Assembly (NCBI RefSeq): GCF_032854445.1
Contig: NC_088297.1
Span: 11,184,163-11,248,162 of the forward strand
Direction of reading: 5' to 3'
Source of the DNA: Liolophura sinensis
Lineage: Eukaryota > Mollusca > Polyplacophora > Chitonida > Chitonidae
Length of the DNA stretch: 64,000 bases
The notes under the pieces are model-generated. The model was given only the letters and a program-made list of their open reading frames with translations, was not told the origin of the DNA and made no database searches. The translations under genes were made by a program, and so were the position numbers. The stretch's first letter is position 1, and the number at the start of each line of letters is the position of its first letter. Positions 20,521-33,169 of this stretch are shown here, piece after piece.

Positions 20521-21294
20521 CCGCAGTCCTAATCATGCACTAGTTAGCGACGACAAAAAGTCGTTTTTCAAATGAGAAGCTGTCAAAGCGTGTTGTATTA
20601 ACAAGACTGTGTACAGTATATAAAAGTCGTTTCATTAAAAGAAGATGAATTAGAAGTGGTTTTTTTTCCGCAGGCTGCGCACGGAACTATATCAGTTGCT
20701 TGTGAAGGTTTTTGAAAGGGCGCCGTAAGCAACAAACATACAAATTACCTCTAAAGTTACATCAAGTTCTAATTTAAATTTTAATTTATCTTGCTTTTTA
20801 TATATACTACAAAAGATAATACAAAAAATGAACAAATGAACTATGTACTTAATTTCACACATTTGAAAATTGCACACGTATATCTCAGCTTCTGACATCA
20901 TTGGCACTTCTAATTAATGTCATATCTTTTTTTTTATTTTAAGCTGTAAACATAACGACATGCTATCCAAGTGTAACAAAGGAAAAATCCTGTAAAAAAA
21001 ATCACTGGGATCCATAATTACTTAAATGTCGTGTTTTGTCAGTGTCACTGAACTCTCCACTGTACTAGACGCCATTTTAACTATCTTTGAGGTTTAGAAA
21101 ATAATTAGCATAACTAACCACTGTGACTGTAAACTGCGCCGTGAAATTTAATAATTGGTGCATAGGAAGTTAAGGAAATAAAAGCGTGGTTGAGTGTACT
21201 TGTGGGCTACACTGTGTAGAAACAGAGGACAGGAGAAGAGACTGACAGGAAAAATTGAGCGAGAACAGCATCAGGCTTCACCAGGGAATTAAGA

Positions 21295-23349
21295 ATGTCT
21301 GTTCCCAGTGAGTCAGAAATGGTAAGTTCCACAGAAAATGTAGGTGAATTTCATAGTCGGGTTTTTTCTGTTTGTTAACAGTAACGTTACTTTGAACATT
21401 GTTATACTGACAAAAAAAAACGAATCTCCATCAACTAGGCTGGTGAGGAAAACTAACTCTTTTTTTACTATCTCAATGAAACGACATATGGAAATTCCCA
21501 AAAATGTCACCTTTGCCAGTGACAGTATACTGAAGCTGTGCCGACCATTGTTTGACCTGTTTTGTGATCGACAAAAAGGGAAATATGTTTCTGCTGATTT
21601 CATGGTTTTAGTTAAGAGGCTTAGAGCCGTGGAAATCGCTTATCTGCCGCTGATTGGGCAACTTTGTTTGAATCCCAAACATCTGGAGTCAGATCTAATA
21701 CACTAGAGAAGAACCCGGTAAATATTATATGTACATGTAATCACACGTCATAACACGTAATGTGGTTAAAACTTCATCAGTTATACACAATGGCCAATAA
21801 TACATTTCACAAGAAAACAAAGAATTTGAGTACAGGCAACTGTGAAACTTGCGCGGTGCTGGCTGCGGTAGGCTCAGCGGACAGCATGTATTTAGTCTGT
21901 TTTTGTGACCTTCGCGTTCTCGAGAGTGCTAGCCTACGAGGTGAACACCACAAATATTACATAGATAATCGTTTTGCAAGAAGGTTGGCCTGTAAACATC
22001 TCACGATGTGATACTACGAATAAAGCATGTATACATAGATACAATTGGGCCTATACGTCCTGCTGCATGGTTTAGAGGCGTGCTGTTGACTGTTCTCCGG
22101 TGCATAAGTATTCAGGCTCATTAAGTGTGTGTTGTAGCGGTGGGGGGGGAGGGGGGGGAGGGGGAGGGATTTTGGACTGTAAATATGATGTCGTGTAAAG
22201 TTTTTGAGGTGCATTCAAAGGTTGATGAGAAAGTACACTAAAGAAGATATTCTTTATGGATATATAACCTCTTGGTTGATTGGCACTATGTTCTCATGTA
22301 CATGTAGATTGCGTTCAGGTATAAAAAAAGGTACTATTAAACGTAGAATATGATTTTGTGGACCATTAGGAATGGTATGTTTAAACAAAGAGAATTTTAT
22401 TTTTCCTTTTTGAGACATTTTTTATATTTCTTAAACAATCTCACGCTTTCCGTCAATGATCGGGAAAATTTTTATCGATGAACAAGCTTAGCTCCCCAAT
22501 TTAAGCTCTACTCGACCGTTGACGTCACCATCGCAGTCTATTTAATATTCAGGACTGACCTGAGGCCTGAGGAAAACTGTAGTTTGACAAGCAAAAAGAA
22601 AACTAGGATGTTTTTTTGTACTTGAAAATAAAATTGAAAATATTTATTTATCTGATATGTGTTTTACGCCATACTGATAAACAATTGGGAGGAATGGTGG
22701 GGGAAATAACCATCCACAATTTGCTGTAAGACCTTCCCACGTGATGGAAGAAGACAAGCATTGGCAAGGAACAACCTATATTGCTTTTTCTAATTTGATC
22801 TGATTCTTTCGGCAGGACCGTGCTATGCGAAAATGGAAGATGTTATTCGAGTTTTTAGACTTGGATGGAGATGGCTTCCTCAAACTGGAAGAATTCATGG
22901 AATTCCCCACGCAGCTTATCAAAGTGGGAAAAGTCGACCTGGGATCACATTTGGCTAAAGTCTACAAAAGTCACTGGGACAAAGTTTGTCAAGCTGTAAA
23001 TCTTCCACCAGGACAACAGAAGATTGGTGGTGATCTTTGGATAAAAGGATTCCATGTGGTCAACCAATCGAAATGGTTTCAAAGTAACTTTGTCCCCACC
23101 ATGTCTAAAGCTTTCTTTGACAGTATGGACAAGAACGGGAACAATCTGATTTCACTGGAGGAATGGAGGGAGCATTATAACTTGATGGGCGCTAACGATG
23201 AAGAGTTCATCCGTCAATCATTCGCCAAGATGGACGAAAACGGGGACGGCGAAATCAGTAGGGAGGAATTCGATCACGCTTTCTGGTCTTTTAGCAACTA
23301 CCATGGCCCAGATAAGGACTTTTCATTTCTGTACAACAAATTTAAGTAG
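21295..23349 (+). CDS. EF-hand calcium-binding protein, SCP-like (gene D)
   Basis: Exons 21295-21321 (MSVPSESEM, GTAAGT donor) and 22816-23349 (after TTCGGCAG) join in phase 0 to 186 aa. It differs from gene C by about three residues: Leu to Pro at position 4, and Asn-His to Ser-Asn near the fourth EF-hand (FNHYHG versus FSNYHG). All three canonical EF-hand loops are intact, so both paralogues should bind calcium. Promoter, exon 1 and intron were copied together, so it is probably expressed like gene C. If the duplication is an assembly artefact, C and D are alleles of one gene. Confidence 0.85.
22520..22527. promoter_or_regulatory. CRE octamer, copy 2
   Basis: TGACGTCA, retained from the duplication (compare 11051-11058), within the intron of gene D. 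Confidence 0.3.
22640..22745 (-). repeat. Degenerate SINE fragment, copy 2
   Basis: Duplicate of 11160-11262. Confidence 0.65.
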
Positions 23350-24836
23350 AGGTATTGAGATCAAGTATTTGGATCTGGTTGATAGGATGCTTTTTTAGTT
23401 TGAACTGAGGCCTTTGTGGCTTGAAATGATACTCTAGCTGAGGGATTTCAATGCCACGAGAGTGTTAGTGTTTGAGAAAATTGTTTGAGCCCACAAAAAT
23501 AAATATGTCAAAAGTTAGCAGACATTCTCCGGGCAAAAAGTTGTGACCTATTTTGTAAGAGGCTGATTCGAACAAGCGTTATGTGGAACGAACTCGTGGT
23601 TTATTAAACCTACATCGATGTAAAGCTTTGTAGATTTCCTCGAAAATCACTATGTTCTTACAAAGATGTTACACTGCCTTTGTGTTCTTGTTTTCTCGTT
23701 AATGTTATTGTTGTTTGAAGCCACAAAACATTGCGATGAATAGAGTTTAAATACTGTTTGTCCAAAGCCCCTTTCGAGTCCTTTCCTTATGCGCCTATCC
23801 AAAGGATAGGAGCTGACCTTTATGTTCCTTTAATTCAAGGACTACATACACTTGCTCTTTACGTCACAACAGGCTATGAGTAGCTAAACACAATCTATCG
23901 CTCTCTGGTATATGTGTCAGATGTGATTTACATGTCACATAAAGCCATAGCACAATATTTTTGCCCAAGGGCAGCATCAAGAGCAGCGTGCATCTTCTTA
24001 CAGTTTCGGTAAAGGCCTTTTACGCGACATAGGTCAATGGCTTAGCTAAAATATAAAAAAAAACTACTGGGCTGCATGGCTGCAGAGAAACAATGCAGTT
24101 GTATTTTTAAAACCATATTACGTTTTAAGCATACTTTCCGACATGCTGCGACATGACAAAATGCGACCCATCAAGTTCCATTTGTCTAATTATAACATAG
24201 GGCGTGCGTTATTTCGAGAGATTATACTATTAGAAAAACTCGTATGTTGTCTAAACGCCGCTTATTTTTATTCCTCTTGTCGAAATTGCTTCGTGTAAGC
24301 GCCTCTTTATGTATTATCACGGAACACGGACCGCGAAGATGTGTTACCTCTCCATCTCCGATTTGGTCTGATACTACAGACCGAGCTAAGGTAACTCAAG
24401 CTAATACATCTTCACGGATCACATATTCATGCACGCTCATTCGACGGCTATTTTTAAACATATGTAGACACATAACAAGCGTAGAGATCTGAACGTGTAT
24501 CGTTAGATCAACGTTTTAAAGCTAACGGCATCCAATGCGTAGGTTTTGTCCTGTGCTTAGAACTCTTGATAAAACAGCTGATTGTAATAAAGTCTCATTC
24601 CAAGTGGAACGGACCGTGACATATAGCAAAAAAAAAGAAAGTCAACGACATATTGTTCACTGGTGCCTAAGTACTGTGACTACTGTTAACGTGTATTCCA
24701 AGTTGAGGCATTAAGTAGTCGTCATTAAGTGAGTGTACATATGTTGTGTAATACTGTATGATTTATAATTGTGTTCAGACAAGTGGATACAAGTTAGCAG
24801 TTACCAACAGACCAAGTCCTATGCGTAAAAGCGAAA
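23350..24836. other. 3' flank of gene D, no gene seen
   Basis: Counterpart of 11866-13528. About 185 bp found in copy 1 are missing here between 'agccacaaaa' and 'cattgcgatg' near 23728. An open frame at 24244-24492 duplicates that at 12935-13183 and has no motif. Confidence 0.6.
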
Positions 24837-25112
24837 ATATTTTATTTTATTTATTTATTTGATTGGTGTTTTACGCCGTACTCAAGAATATTTCACATCC
24901 GACGGCGGCCAGCTTTATGGTGGGAAGAAACCGGGCAGAGCCCGGGGGAAAAGAGAAACGACCATCCACAGGCTGCTGTCAGACCTTCCCACTTACAGCC
25001 TCTGAGGAAGCCAGCAGGTGTTGGACTTGAACTCACAGCGACCGCATAGGTGAGAGTCTTCTGGGTCATTATACTGCGCTAGCGCGCTAACCAGCTGAGC
25101 CACGGAGCCCCC
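24837..25112 (-). repeat. Full-length tRNA-derived SINE, copy 2
   Basis: Duplicate of 13529-13803, with the tRNA-like head at the right end. Confidence 0.9.
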
Positions 25113-25115
25113 ACC

Positions 25116-26440
25116 CCAACCACTCAGGACATTTCGAACTATCGACCAGTATCTCTACAACCTTCGCTTTCTAAAGCACTGAAGAAAGTTGTGTATAAAC
25201 ACCTGTATGAATATTGTGTCAATAATGATCTTCTAATACCGAATAACTCTGGATTCAAACAAGGGGACTCTACCATACATCATTTACTGAAGATAGTACA
25301 TAAAATATATCAAAGCCTTGACAACTGAAATGACAGGTGTACGGTCATTTGATAAAGTCTCGCATAAAGGTCCTGTGTTTAAGTTGGAGCAATTTGGTAC
25401 TGGAGATTCATTACTTTCTTGGCTGAATGACTACCTGACAGATAGAAAAACCAAGGTCTGTATTAATGGTACTGAATCAGATGCCAAACCTATTTTCTGT
25501 GGACTACCTCAGGGTTCTGTACTAGGTCCATTACTTTACTTAATATTTGTAAATGATATTATTACAAACATTGAAAGTGATATTAACATTTTTGCCAACG
25601 ACACGTCACTGTTGGAAGAGATCAGTAATTTCAATGAACCAGAGGCTAAACTAAATCGAGACCTTGATCGTTTATCAAAATGGGCAAGTGAATGGGTTGT
25701 TAACTTCAACGCTCTTAAGACTGTTTACTTGATTATGTCCTTAAAATGTAACCCTTGTCATCCTAACTTGTATTTAGACGGTGTTAATCTAAAGAGCGTT
25801 CGCTCCCACAAACACTTCGGCATTATTCTGCAATATAATGGTAAGGGGAACGAACACATTCGAGCTGTAGTAAAGAAATCAAAAAGGACATTAAGCACTT
25901 TCTACAGAGCAAAGAAAACCAGAAAAGATCTTGTCAGTCTGTTCAAAAGCATAGTAAGATCGTCAATCGAATATGGCAATGTTCTGTATGACAAGTGTAG
26001 CCTTAAACTAACAAACTCTCTTGAAGCTATCCAAAGACGCGTGGCATTACTCTGTGCTAGAGGATTACGTCAGACGTCATATAATGGTTGATTAAATGAC
26101 CTCAAATGGGAATCTTTACATAGTCGACGTCGATGAAATATAATTCTATTCTTCCATAAAATTGTAAATGGACTTTCTGCGCCTTATCTATAAAGGATAT
26201 CTGATGGCAGAAATATCAATGATACAAACACATACAACCTTCGAAACAGGGACAATGTTCGACTTTTTTTAAAAAAATCGCATTCAATTATTTTCCTCGT
26301 CTTTCTTCCCCAAAACTGTCAAAGATTGGAACATTTTCCCTTCTCATATCTGCAATGCCTCAGATGGAATAATAAAGCAATTTCTATTTTTCAAGAAAAA
26401 TAAAGGACTCGCTCAACTGTACAACATGTTTGATTCCTAC
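25116..26440 (+). mobile_element. 5'-truncated LINE reverse transcriptase, copy 2
   Basis: Duplicate of 13806-15130. The open segment 25318-26091 (257 codons) keeps the original frame through HKGPVFKLEQFG, where copy 1 has an 8-bp deletion. The catalytic box is FAND here too, so the Asp loss predates the duplication. Confidence 0.85.
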
Positions 26441-26715
26441 CACTCTGTTATTCAATTCCGAATGAGAATGTTTCATCTTTTAGACGATTTTTTAACCGAT
26501 GACAGGCCAGATAATAAAGATGAACGCTTCCGGGCACTGTTATCACTTTTATTCAACAGATATAGCATACCCATAGCTACACACAAAACATTCGGTCCTA
26601 TGCACCAATGTCCGACACGGCGCAAATGCAATCAAAGTTAAGATTAGACAAAGTATCGGAGATAATTCACATTTTAGAGAGTTTTATACCTCATGTCAGG
26701 TCAGCAGAGCCCCGT
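26426..26715 (+). pseudogene. DIRS-like RT fragment, copy 2
   Basis: Same LDDF-containing fragment as 15110-15451. A deletion removes the LEYLGIELD segment and shifts the frame near 26610. Confidence 0.65.
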
Positions 26716-27419
26716 GCTCCACCAGAGCACTTGTCCGTCCTGTAGCGTACCTGAGACGATGCTACAACTATATACCACCCTGTTGTGTTTGCTACACATT
26801 AAATGTGCTGTAGGCCTACATACGCTCCAGATATAAACATTAGTTGGAGGACGGGTGTTTGTGGAACACCCTTTATGCCAAAAAATCGTTAAAAATTTAT
26901 TCCTTCAGTTTGTTGTCTTTAGAATAGATTAATTAAATATGAAATATTCTTGAGTATGGCGTAAAAAAGAAAACAAATATATGAATCCAATAAACATATA
27001 AAATATAAGGCGGCAAGATTGTTAAATTTTTCTTGCGCTGGTCTCATGTACAGGTTTCCTTCGAATATCCTCTCACGATCGGAGAATACAAAGCAAGTTG
27101 AGTTCGACTGCAGCTGAACACATCCTGACAATTTCTCAAGTGTGAATTTAAAAGTTATAGCTTCGTCAGGTGTACAAATACACGCTATGAATATTATTTT
27201 ATGCATCACTAATTTTAAGAACTGCGCAGTGAAGATTTTGTTTTCCAAGTTATTTTGTTGGTTAAACATGTTTACCATAATATTCAGGCCATATATTTTT
27301 ATACACCGGTAACTCCACAGACCGCACACGTAGTTTAATCTGCATACCGTTAAGGAGACATACCAATTAAATTATCCATGTGTAGCCTGTACAACATGTT
27401 CTCCTCCAGACTCGCTCAA

Positions 27420-29000
27420 CAATAAAGTTTCGAGGATGTTCTCTCTTTAGACTTGCTCACTGGTCAGGCTTTGAGAATATTGTTCGTACAAACTGGCTGT
27501 CTCGTCGAGCTTTGAGATTATTGTTTGTACAGACTGGATCACCAGTCGAGCTTTCAGAATATTGTTCATTCAAAGCTCCTCACCCATAAAGCTTCGAGGA
27601 TATTGTGCATTTAGGCTTTCTCACTATTCAAGCTTTGAGAATATTCTTCCTACAGACTGGTTCGCTAAGTCGAACCAATCAAGCTTTGAGAACATTGTTC
27701 ATACAGATTGGCTCTATTGGCTTTCATATAGACTGGCTGACTAAATTGAGTTTTGAGAATGTTTTTCATTCAGACTTGCTCAATAGTAAAGCTTTGGGGA
27801 TATTGTGCATTGTGCTAATGCGGCCTGTTTGAACAATATCCACAAAGCTCGATCAGTGGGCCATACAGTCTTTTCGAACAATATCCACAAAGCTCGATTA
27901 GTGGGCCATACAGTCTTTTTGAACAAAATCCATAAAGCTCGATTAGTGAGCCATACACTCTGTTTAAACAATATCCACAAAGCTCGATTAGTGGGCCATA
28001 CAGTCTTTTTGAACAATACCCCCAAAGCTCTAATAGGGAGCCATGCAGTCTGTTTGAACAATATCCACAAAGCTCTAATAGTGAGCCATACAGTCTGTTT
28101 GAACAATATCCACAAAGCTCGATTAGTGGGCCATACAGTCTTTTTGAACAAAATCCATAAAGCTCGATTAGTGAGCCATGCAGTCTGTTTGAACAATATC
28201 CACAAAGCTCGATTAGTGGGCTATACAGTCTTTTTGAGGAAAATCCACAAAGCTCGATTAGAGAGCCATGCAGTCTGTTTGAACAATATCCACAAAGCTC
28301 TAATAGTGAGCCATGCAGTCTGTTTGAACAATATCCACAAAGCTCTAATAGTGAGCCATACAGTCTGTTTGAACATCCCCAAAGCTCGATTAGTGGGCCA
28401 TACGGTCTGTTTGAACGATATCCACAAAGCTCTAATAGTGAACCATGCAGTCTGTTTGAACGATATCCACAAAGCTCGATTAGTGGGCCATACAGTCTGT
28501 TTGAACAATATCCACAAAGCTCTAATAGTGGGCCATGCAGTCTGTATGAACAATATCTTCAAAGCTCCATTGGTAAGTTGCTTTGTATAAACATTATCTT
28601 ACAATTAGTGAGACAGACTATATGAACAATATCCTCAAATCTCGATTATTGAGTCAATATGTATAAACAGTATGCTCAAAGGTGGATTAGTGAGCCTTTC
28701 TGTATGAACAATATGCTCAAAACTTGATTAGTAAGCTTGTGTGTTAGGAACATTATACTCTAAGCTGGATTAGTGAGCTTATCTGTATGAACAATACACT
28801 AAAAGCTCGATCAGTGACCTTGTCTATACCAACATTATACTCAAAGCTCGATTAGTGAGCTTATCTGTATGAACAATGTACCCAAAGATCGATTATGAGC
28901 TTGTCTGCATGAAGAATATACTCAAATCTCGATTAGTGAGCTTGTCTCTATGTACAATATACTCAAAGATCGATTAGTGAGCTTATCTGTATGAACAATA

Positions 29001-29088
<88 letters not shown>

Positions 29089-29190
29089 AATATAAAGAAT
29101 ATATTAATAGCTCGATTAGTGAGCTTGTCTGTATGAACAATATACTCAAAGCTCGATTAGTGAGTACGCCTTATGTACAATACACTACAG
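27420..29190. repeat. 45-bp minisatellite field
   Basis: The core, 27829-28575, holds about 17 tandem units of 45 bp built on GAACAATATCCACAAAGCTC plus GATTAGTGGGCC and a CAGTCTGTTT end. Two unit variants are interspersed: CGATTAGTGGG and CTAATAGTGAG. Decayed units extend on both sides to about 27420 and 29190. Because 45 is divisible by 3, long repetitive frames stay open on both strands; these are not genes. Related units recur at 33170-33260 and 33590-33905. Confidence 0.92.
29004..29086. repeat. (TA)n microsatellite
   Basis: About 40 uninterrupted TA dinucleotides inside the decayed part of the minisatellite. Confidence 0.97.
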
Positions 29191-29445
29191 CTCAGTTGGT
29201 GTAATGGTGTGCAAAATTGATGTGAACAATATCTTGGGATGCCAGTGCTAATTTTTTAAATGGCTCCACTTCACTAACACTTGTGTTCATACATGCATGG
29301 ATATAAGCATTCTTTTTAATAAGTCGGAAAAATAAAGGAACCCAACACTGAAGTGTGAAGCATATTTTAACTTACATAAGAATATCGATATAAGAATGGT
29401 ACAGTCTTTGAGATTGGTTGTGTTGGACTCTTCCAGACTGAATAG

Positions 29446-29956
29446 GTAGACCGTGCTATGCGAAAATGGAAAATGACATTCGAGTTCTTAGACATGGATC
29501 GACATGGCTTCCTCAACACAGCAGAATTTATGGAATTCCCTACCGAGCTTATCGAACGTGGAAAAGTTGACTTTGGCTCACATTTGGCTAAAGTCTACAA
29601 AAGCGACTTGAACAAAATTTGTCAGGCTGTAAATCTTCCACAAGACCAACAGAAGGTTTATCAAGACGATTGGATAAAGGGATTCCATTTGATGAGCAAA
29701 TCGAATTGGTTTCAAAATGAATTTATACCATGCAACCCCGTCTAAAGCTTTCTTTGAAACCAGGGACGCGAACGGGGACGATCTGATCTCACTGGATGAA
29801 TGGAGGAAGTATTTATCAGTTACAGGATACAAACGATGAGGAGTTCACTGAGACGGTGAAATATCCAGGGAGGAAGTTGATGACCCCATGAGCTGGTTAA
29901 ATAACTATCACGGCCCAGACAAGGACTTTTCCTTTCTTTACCACAAATTTATGTAG
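29446..29956 (+). pseudogene. EF-hand unit E pseudogene
   Basis: Exon-2 homologue. An AATAG acceptor remains at 29441-29445, and the frame runs from VDRAMRKWKM through a damaged first loop (DMDRHGFLNTAE) to about 29745. An indel near 29730 shifts the frame. The third loop (DANGDDLISLDE) and the remains of the fourth (DGEISREE) appear in other frames, with a deletion between them, and the ending HKFM-stop is at 29956. No exon 1 is visible upstream. Clearly broken, but less decayed than unit A. Confidence 0.88.
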
Positions 29957-32000
29957 ACGGAGAGTTTGATATCAGCCTGCGTTTTATAATGTGATCCAGA
30001 AAATAGGAACCTAGATCAGCCCCCCCCCCCCCCGCCCTCCTCCCCCACAACCCTCTGATGCTGTTTTGAATAATGTCTCGGACAATATTTCTGTTGAGGT
30101 ATTTCCCTTAAAAGAAGTAGTTAATATGTGGAGAAAGCAAATATAAGAGAAATTGATCGCCTCTCCAGCAGCGGAGTTTCGAGTTCAACCACTTTTGTCG
30201 CTAAAGATAAAAATAAATTTTGCGTATCATGTGATATGTCAAAATGTTACATTAGTTTAGCGATTACCTGTCTCGCCGTGCTTTTTTTATCGTTTTCCTT
30301 CAGAAACTTCCCAAGTTCAACACCTCAATTCGTCTACTGTTCGATTTCAAATAAAATTTGGATTTGTTGATTTGAATGTTGTCTTTGGTTTAACGACACT
30401 ATTAAAAGTTAACAAATGCTGTTTATACGCGATCCGTTTGGTAAGAGCTGGATTCTAACACGCGTTCTTCTCCACGAGCTAATAATACTTTAAATGGATG
30501 TAAAACTCTCGATCAGTGAGTTCCACTTTCTCAACACTTCGTAGAAAATTCTTTCGTGGCTTTCCTTGTAAAGCACTATATTCATACAGATCGTGATGTT
30601 ATATTACCAATTCAAGAATTGTTTACCTCAGAAGGATTTCTTCAACTAGATCGCTGTTAGTTCTTCCAGCTCATTCTGGCTTCCTTTACGGTCGTCTGTC
30701 AGCAACTTCTACGGGTACTTTTGCGGGATGATAATAAATATTTCCAAATCTGACGCAAGGACTTCCAAGCTTTGCTGGTACAGTGATCTTCAATCCACAA
30801 ACCCAGAAAGCCAGGAGTTCGGAGCGCCGTTCATCGCTCGTTGTCGCTAAGTGCAAGCAGGGGAGTGTAGAAGCTGCTTATCCAAAGCCCGCGTCGAGTT
30901 CTGGGCTGGAATCCCTTCTATATTCTTTGAATTTGATAGTTGCATGGCCTGTCTGTTCATATCATAGTTAACAGGTTATGAGTGTTAAACATCGACTGTC
31001 CCATTCTGGTGCATGTGTCTGATTTTGCCCTGCAAGCCAAACGTTTAAAGATATAGTACAATATTTTTCTCCAAGAGCACCCATTTTAGCTTTATATGAC
31101 TGCCTGCATGGCGTTCTTCTCTTAACAGTTTTGGTAAATGGTTTTTACGCGAATAAGGAGGCCTACATCAGTAATTTTGGTAAAAAAAAAAATACCGCTA
31201 TCTTCAAAACCATTTTATATCTTAAAGCGGAGGCTGCAGAAGTTCTTTTATACCTCTACATGTTGCGACATGACAAAAGACGACGTGCCAAATTCGAACT
31301 GTATAATTAAAATAGTACACGTGCTTTTTCGTAAGATTGTATCATTCGAAACATCGTATGTTGTCTGAACGCGACCTATTTTCATTCCACGTGCCGAATT
31401 CAACAAGTGGATATGACAAACTGCATTGTGGAAACGCAGTTTAATGGTTAATCATAGCGGTGTGTGCAGTCCGCCAAGCTGTATCTGCTCTCCATTTTGG
31501 CTGATACGACAGGCAGAGCTATGAGACTTCTCCAACTGATACATCCTCAGGGATCACAGATGCAGGACTGCTCCAAAGCGCATGTACGCATACCGCGCGC
31601 AGTGGTCTGAAACTAAGTGTATCGCCAAACGAACGTGTTAAAGCTAACGGCATCTAAGGTATATTCTGTCCTTTGCTTTGAACTGTTGATAAAGCAGCTG
31701 AACATATATGACAGTGCAACCGAGTGCAACACACCATGACATATAAAAGCGAAAAAAAAATCAACGACATGAATAGTGACTTTCAGTCAGTAGCAAAGGC
31801 ATGCATATCGTACAGTGGTAAACAACTGCTGCGACGCTTAGTGTTAACGCTAGTGTATTGGAAGGTTAGGAAGTTAATTATCTGTCACACACATATTGCA
31901 CATATCAGTGTACATATGCCGTGTATTACTGTGCGATTTAGACAGATTTTCAATTAAGTGGTTGTAAGTTACCAATAGACTATGACCGACAGGTTTCAAG
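29957..32000. other. 3' flank of unit E, no gene seen
   Basis: A C-rich run lies at about 30019-30035. The rest resembles the 3' flanks of units A and C (for example 30150-30380 with 5480-5710, and 30960-31100 with 12560-12660). No coding sequence is supportable. A bit of sequence shared with the Penelope relic region (acagacattcgtataccagccgt) appears later, at about 32229-32252. Confidence 0.6.
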
Positions 32001-32062
32001 TCTTCTACCTAGAGGCTTTGGCAGGAAAAAATAAGCGAGACCACCATCGAGCTTCACCAAGG

Positions 32063-32080
32063 ATGTCCGTCGTTGATGAG
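32063..32080 (+). pseudogene. Exon-1 relic of EF-hand unit F
   Basis: ATGTCCGTCGTTGATGAG aligns with the start of exon 1 in genes C and D (MSV..), with the same 5' UTR context (cttcaccaagg). About 13 bases, including the end of the exon and the GTAAGT donor, are deleted, so the exon could no longer be spliced. Confidence 0.6.
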
Positions 32081-32399
32081 TTTCACAGAAAACTAGAGTG
32101 TTTGTCATTTAATAGTTTTTGAGCAATGTTTGCTGGTATCAGGACAGTGTCAGAAAGGCCATTTAACCTAAATGCCTGTTTTGCTGTATTTACTATAAAA
32201 ACGACAAACATGACACGTCCATGTGTCGAAACAGACATTCGTATACCAGCCGTCAACCAACATAGACACTCCAGGACAAAAATCGAAAGGCCATTTCTCA
32301 AATGAAAGTGAACAAAGCACGAAATGAGTATATAAGATTGTGAAGATAAAATCTCAGCTGCACTTTGATTGCAACTGTTTTTCACGTGTACATGTACCG

Positions 32400-33165
32400 G
32401 TATGTTATCTTGTTAGATACCGGTAACGATGGTTAGAACAGTATTACCTGACTGAGGTAAATTGACAACAGGCCTGTATTTTATCGGTTACGTGTGATCA
32501 TTTGCCAGCCATCACACTGTCTTCGCTGCCCAGATTTTTTGTCTCTGCTGTACGTCTTGTGCCATATGGTCTTGTCCTATTAATTACATAGTAAATCTAG
32601 TGATCATTTTAGCCTTCTTTCCCTTTAAAAGTAACCACTTTTATCTCGCTTTGCTGTCATTTAACCCAAAAGAAACATGTGAAATAAACACTGTGCGCAG
32701 TTTGTGGAATACAAGTGTAGACCGGATTATACGTCTCGGACAAATGCACCGATTTCGGACTCACTTGACATGGAGACTGGAGTTACTTTATCTTTTGTAA
32801 ATAAGTTTAATGATTCAGGGGATGCTTAGTTCACCAACAGAGTTTTATTCTAAATGTTCATGTAATTTCTTAATTAGTGGCAAATTGCACCTCTCATAGC
32901 ATCACGGCTTAAGCAAACGTAGGTGAAAAAAAAAACGCATTGACGATGATTGCAATAGTGGATGTGACTGGTCTAGAATTGCTCAAAACGCTGTGTTGTC
33001 AACACATTTAACACACAGTAACATAAGAATTGTGCAATGTGTTCGGGCCTCGAGATGCTTACACATAGTTCACCAGTTGATCATTTCTAGGAATCGTTCA
33101 TAATTGTTGATCTCTAATCCAGATTTTTTGTGTGAAATAGCTGGGATTAAAAATTATCATGCAAT
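32400..33165. other. Intron-like spacer of unit F
   Basis: AT-rich sequence with no gene, repeat array or recognisable element. Confidence 0.5.
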
Positions 33166-33169
33166 TATC

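Larger units (their letters stand above)
19496..27365 (+). repeat. Segmental duplication, copy 2
   Basis: Matches 8033-16072 in order and orientation: LTR, relic B', EF-hand gene D, SINE, LINE, DIRS-like fragment and the unassigned tail. Homology ends at 27365, after 'ggagacatacca'. Beyond it lies minisatellite-rich sequence. Confidence 0.92.

Noticed and set aside
27780-28590. Long open frames on both strands (261 codons plus; 141 and 113 codons minus) with 15-residue repeats
   Set aside because: They arise from a 45-bp tandem repeat whose unit is a multiple of 3. No start context or splice sites support a gene, and both strands are open.
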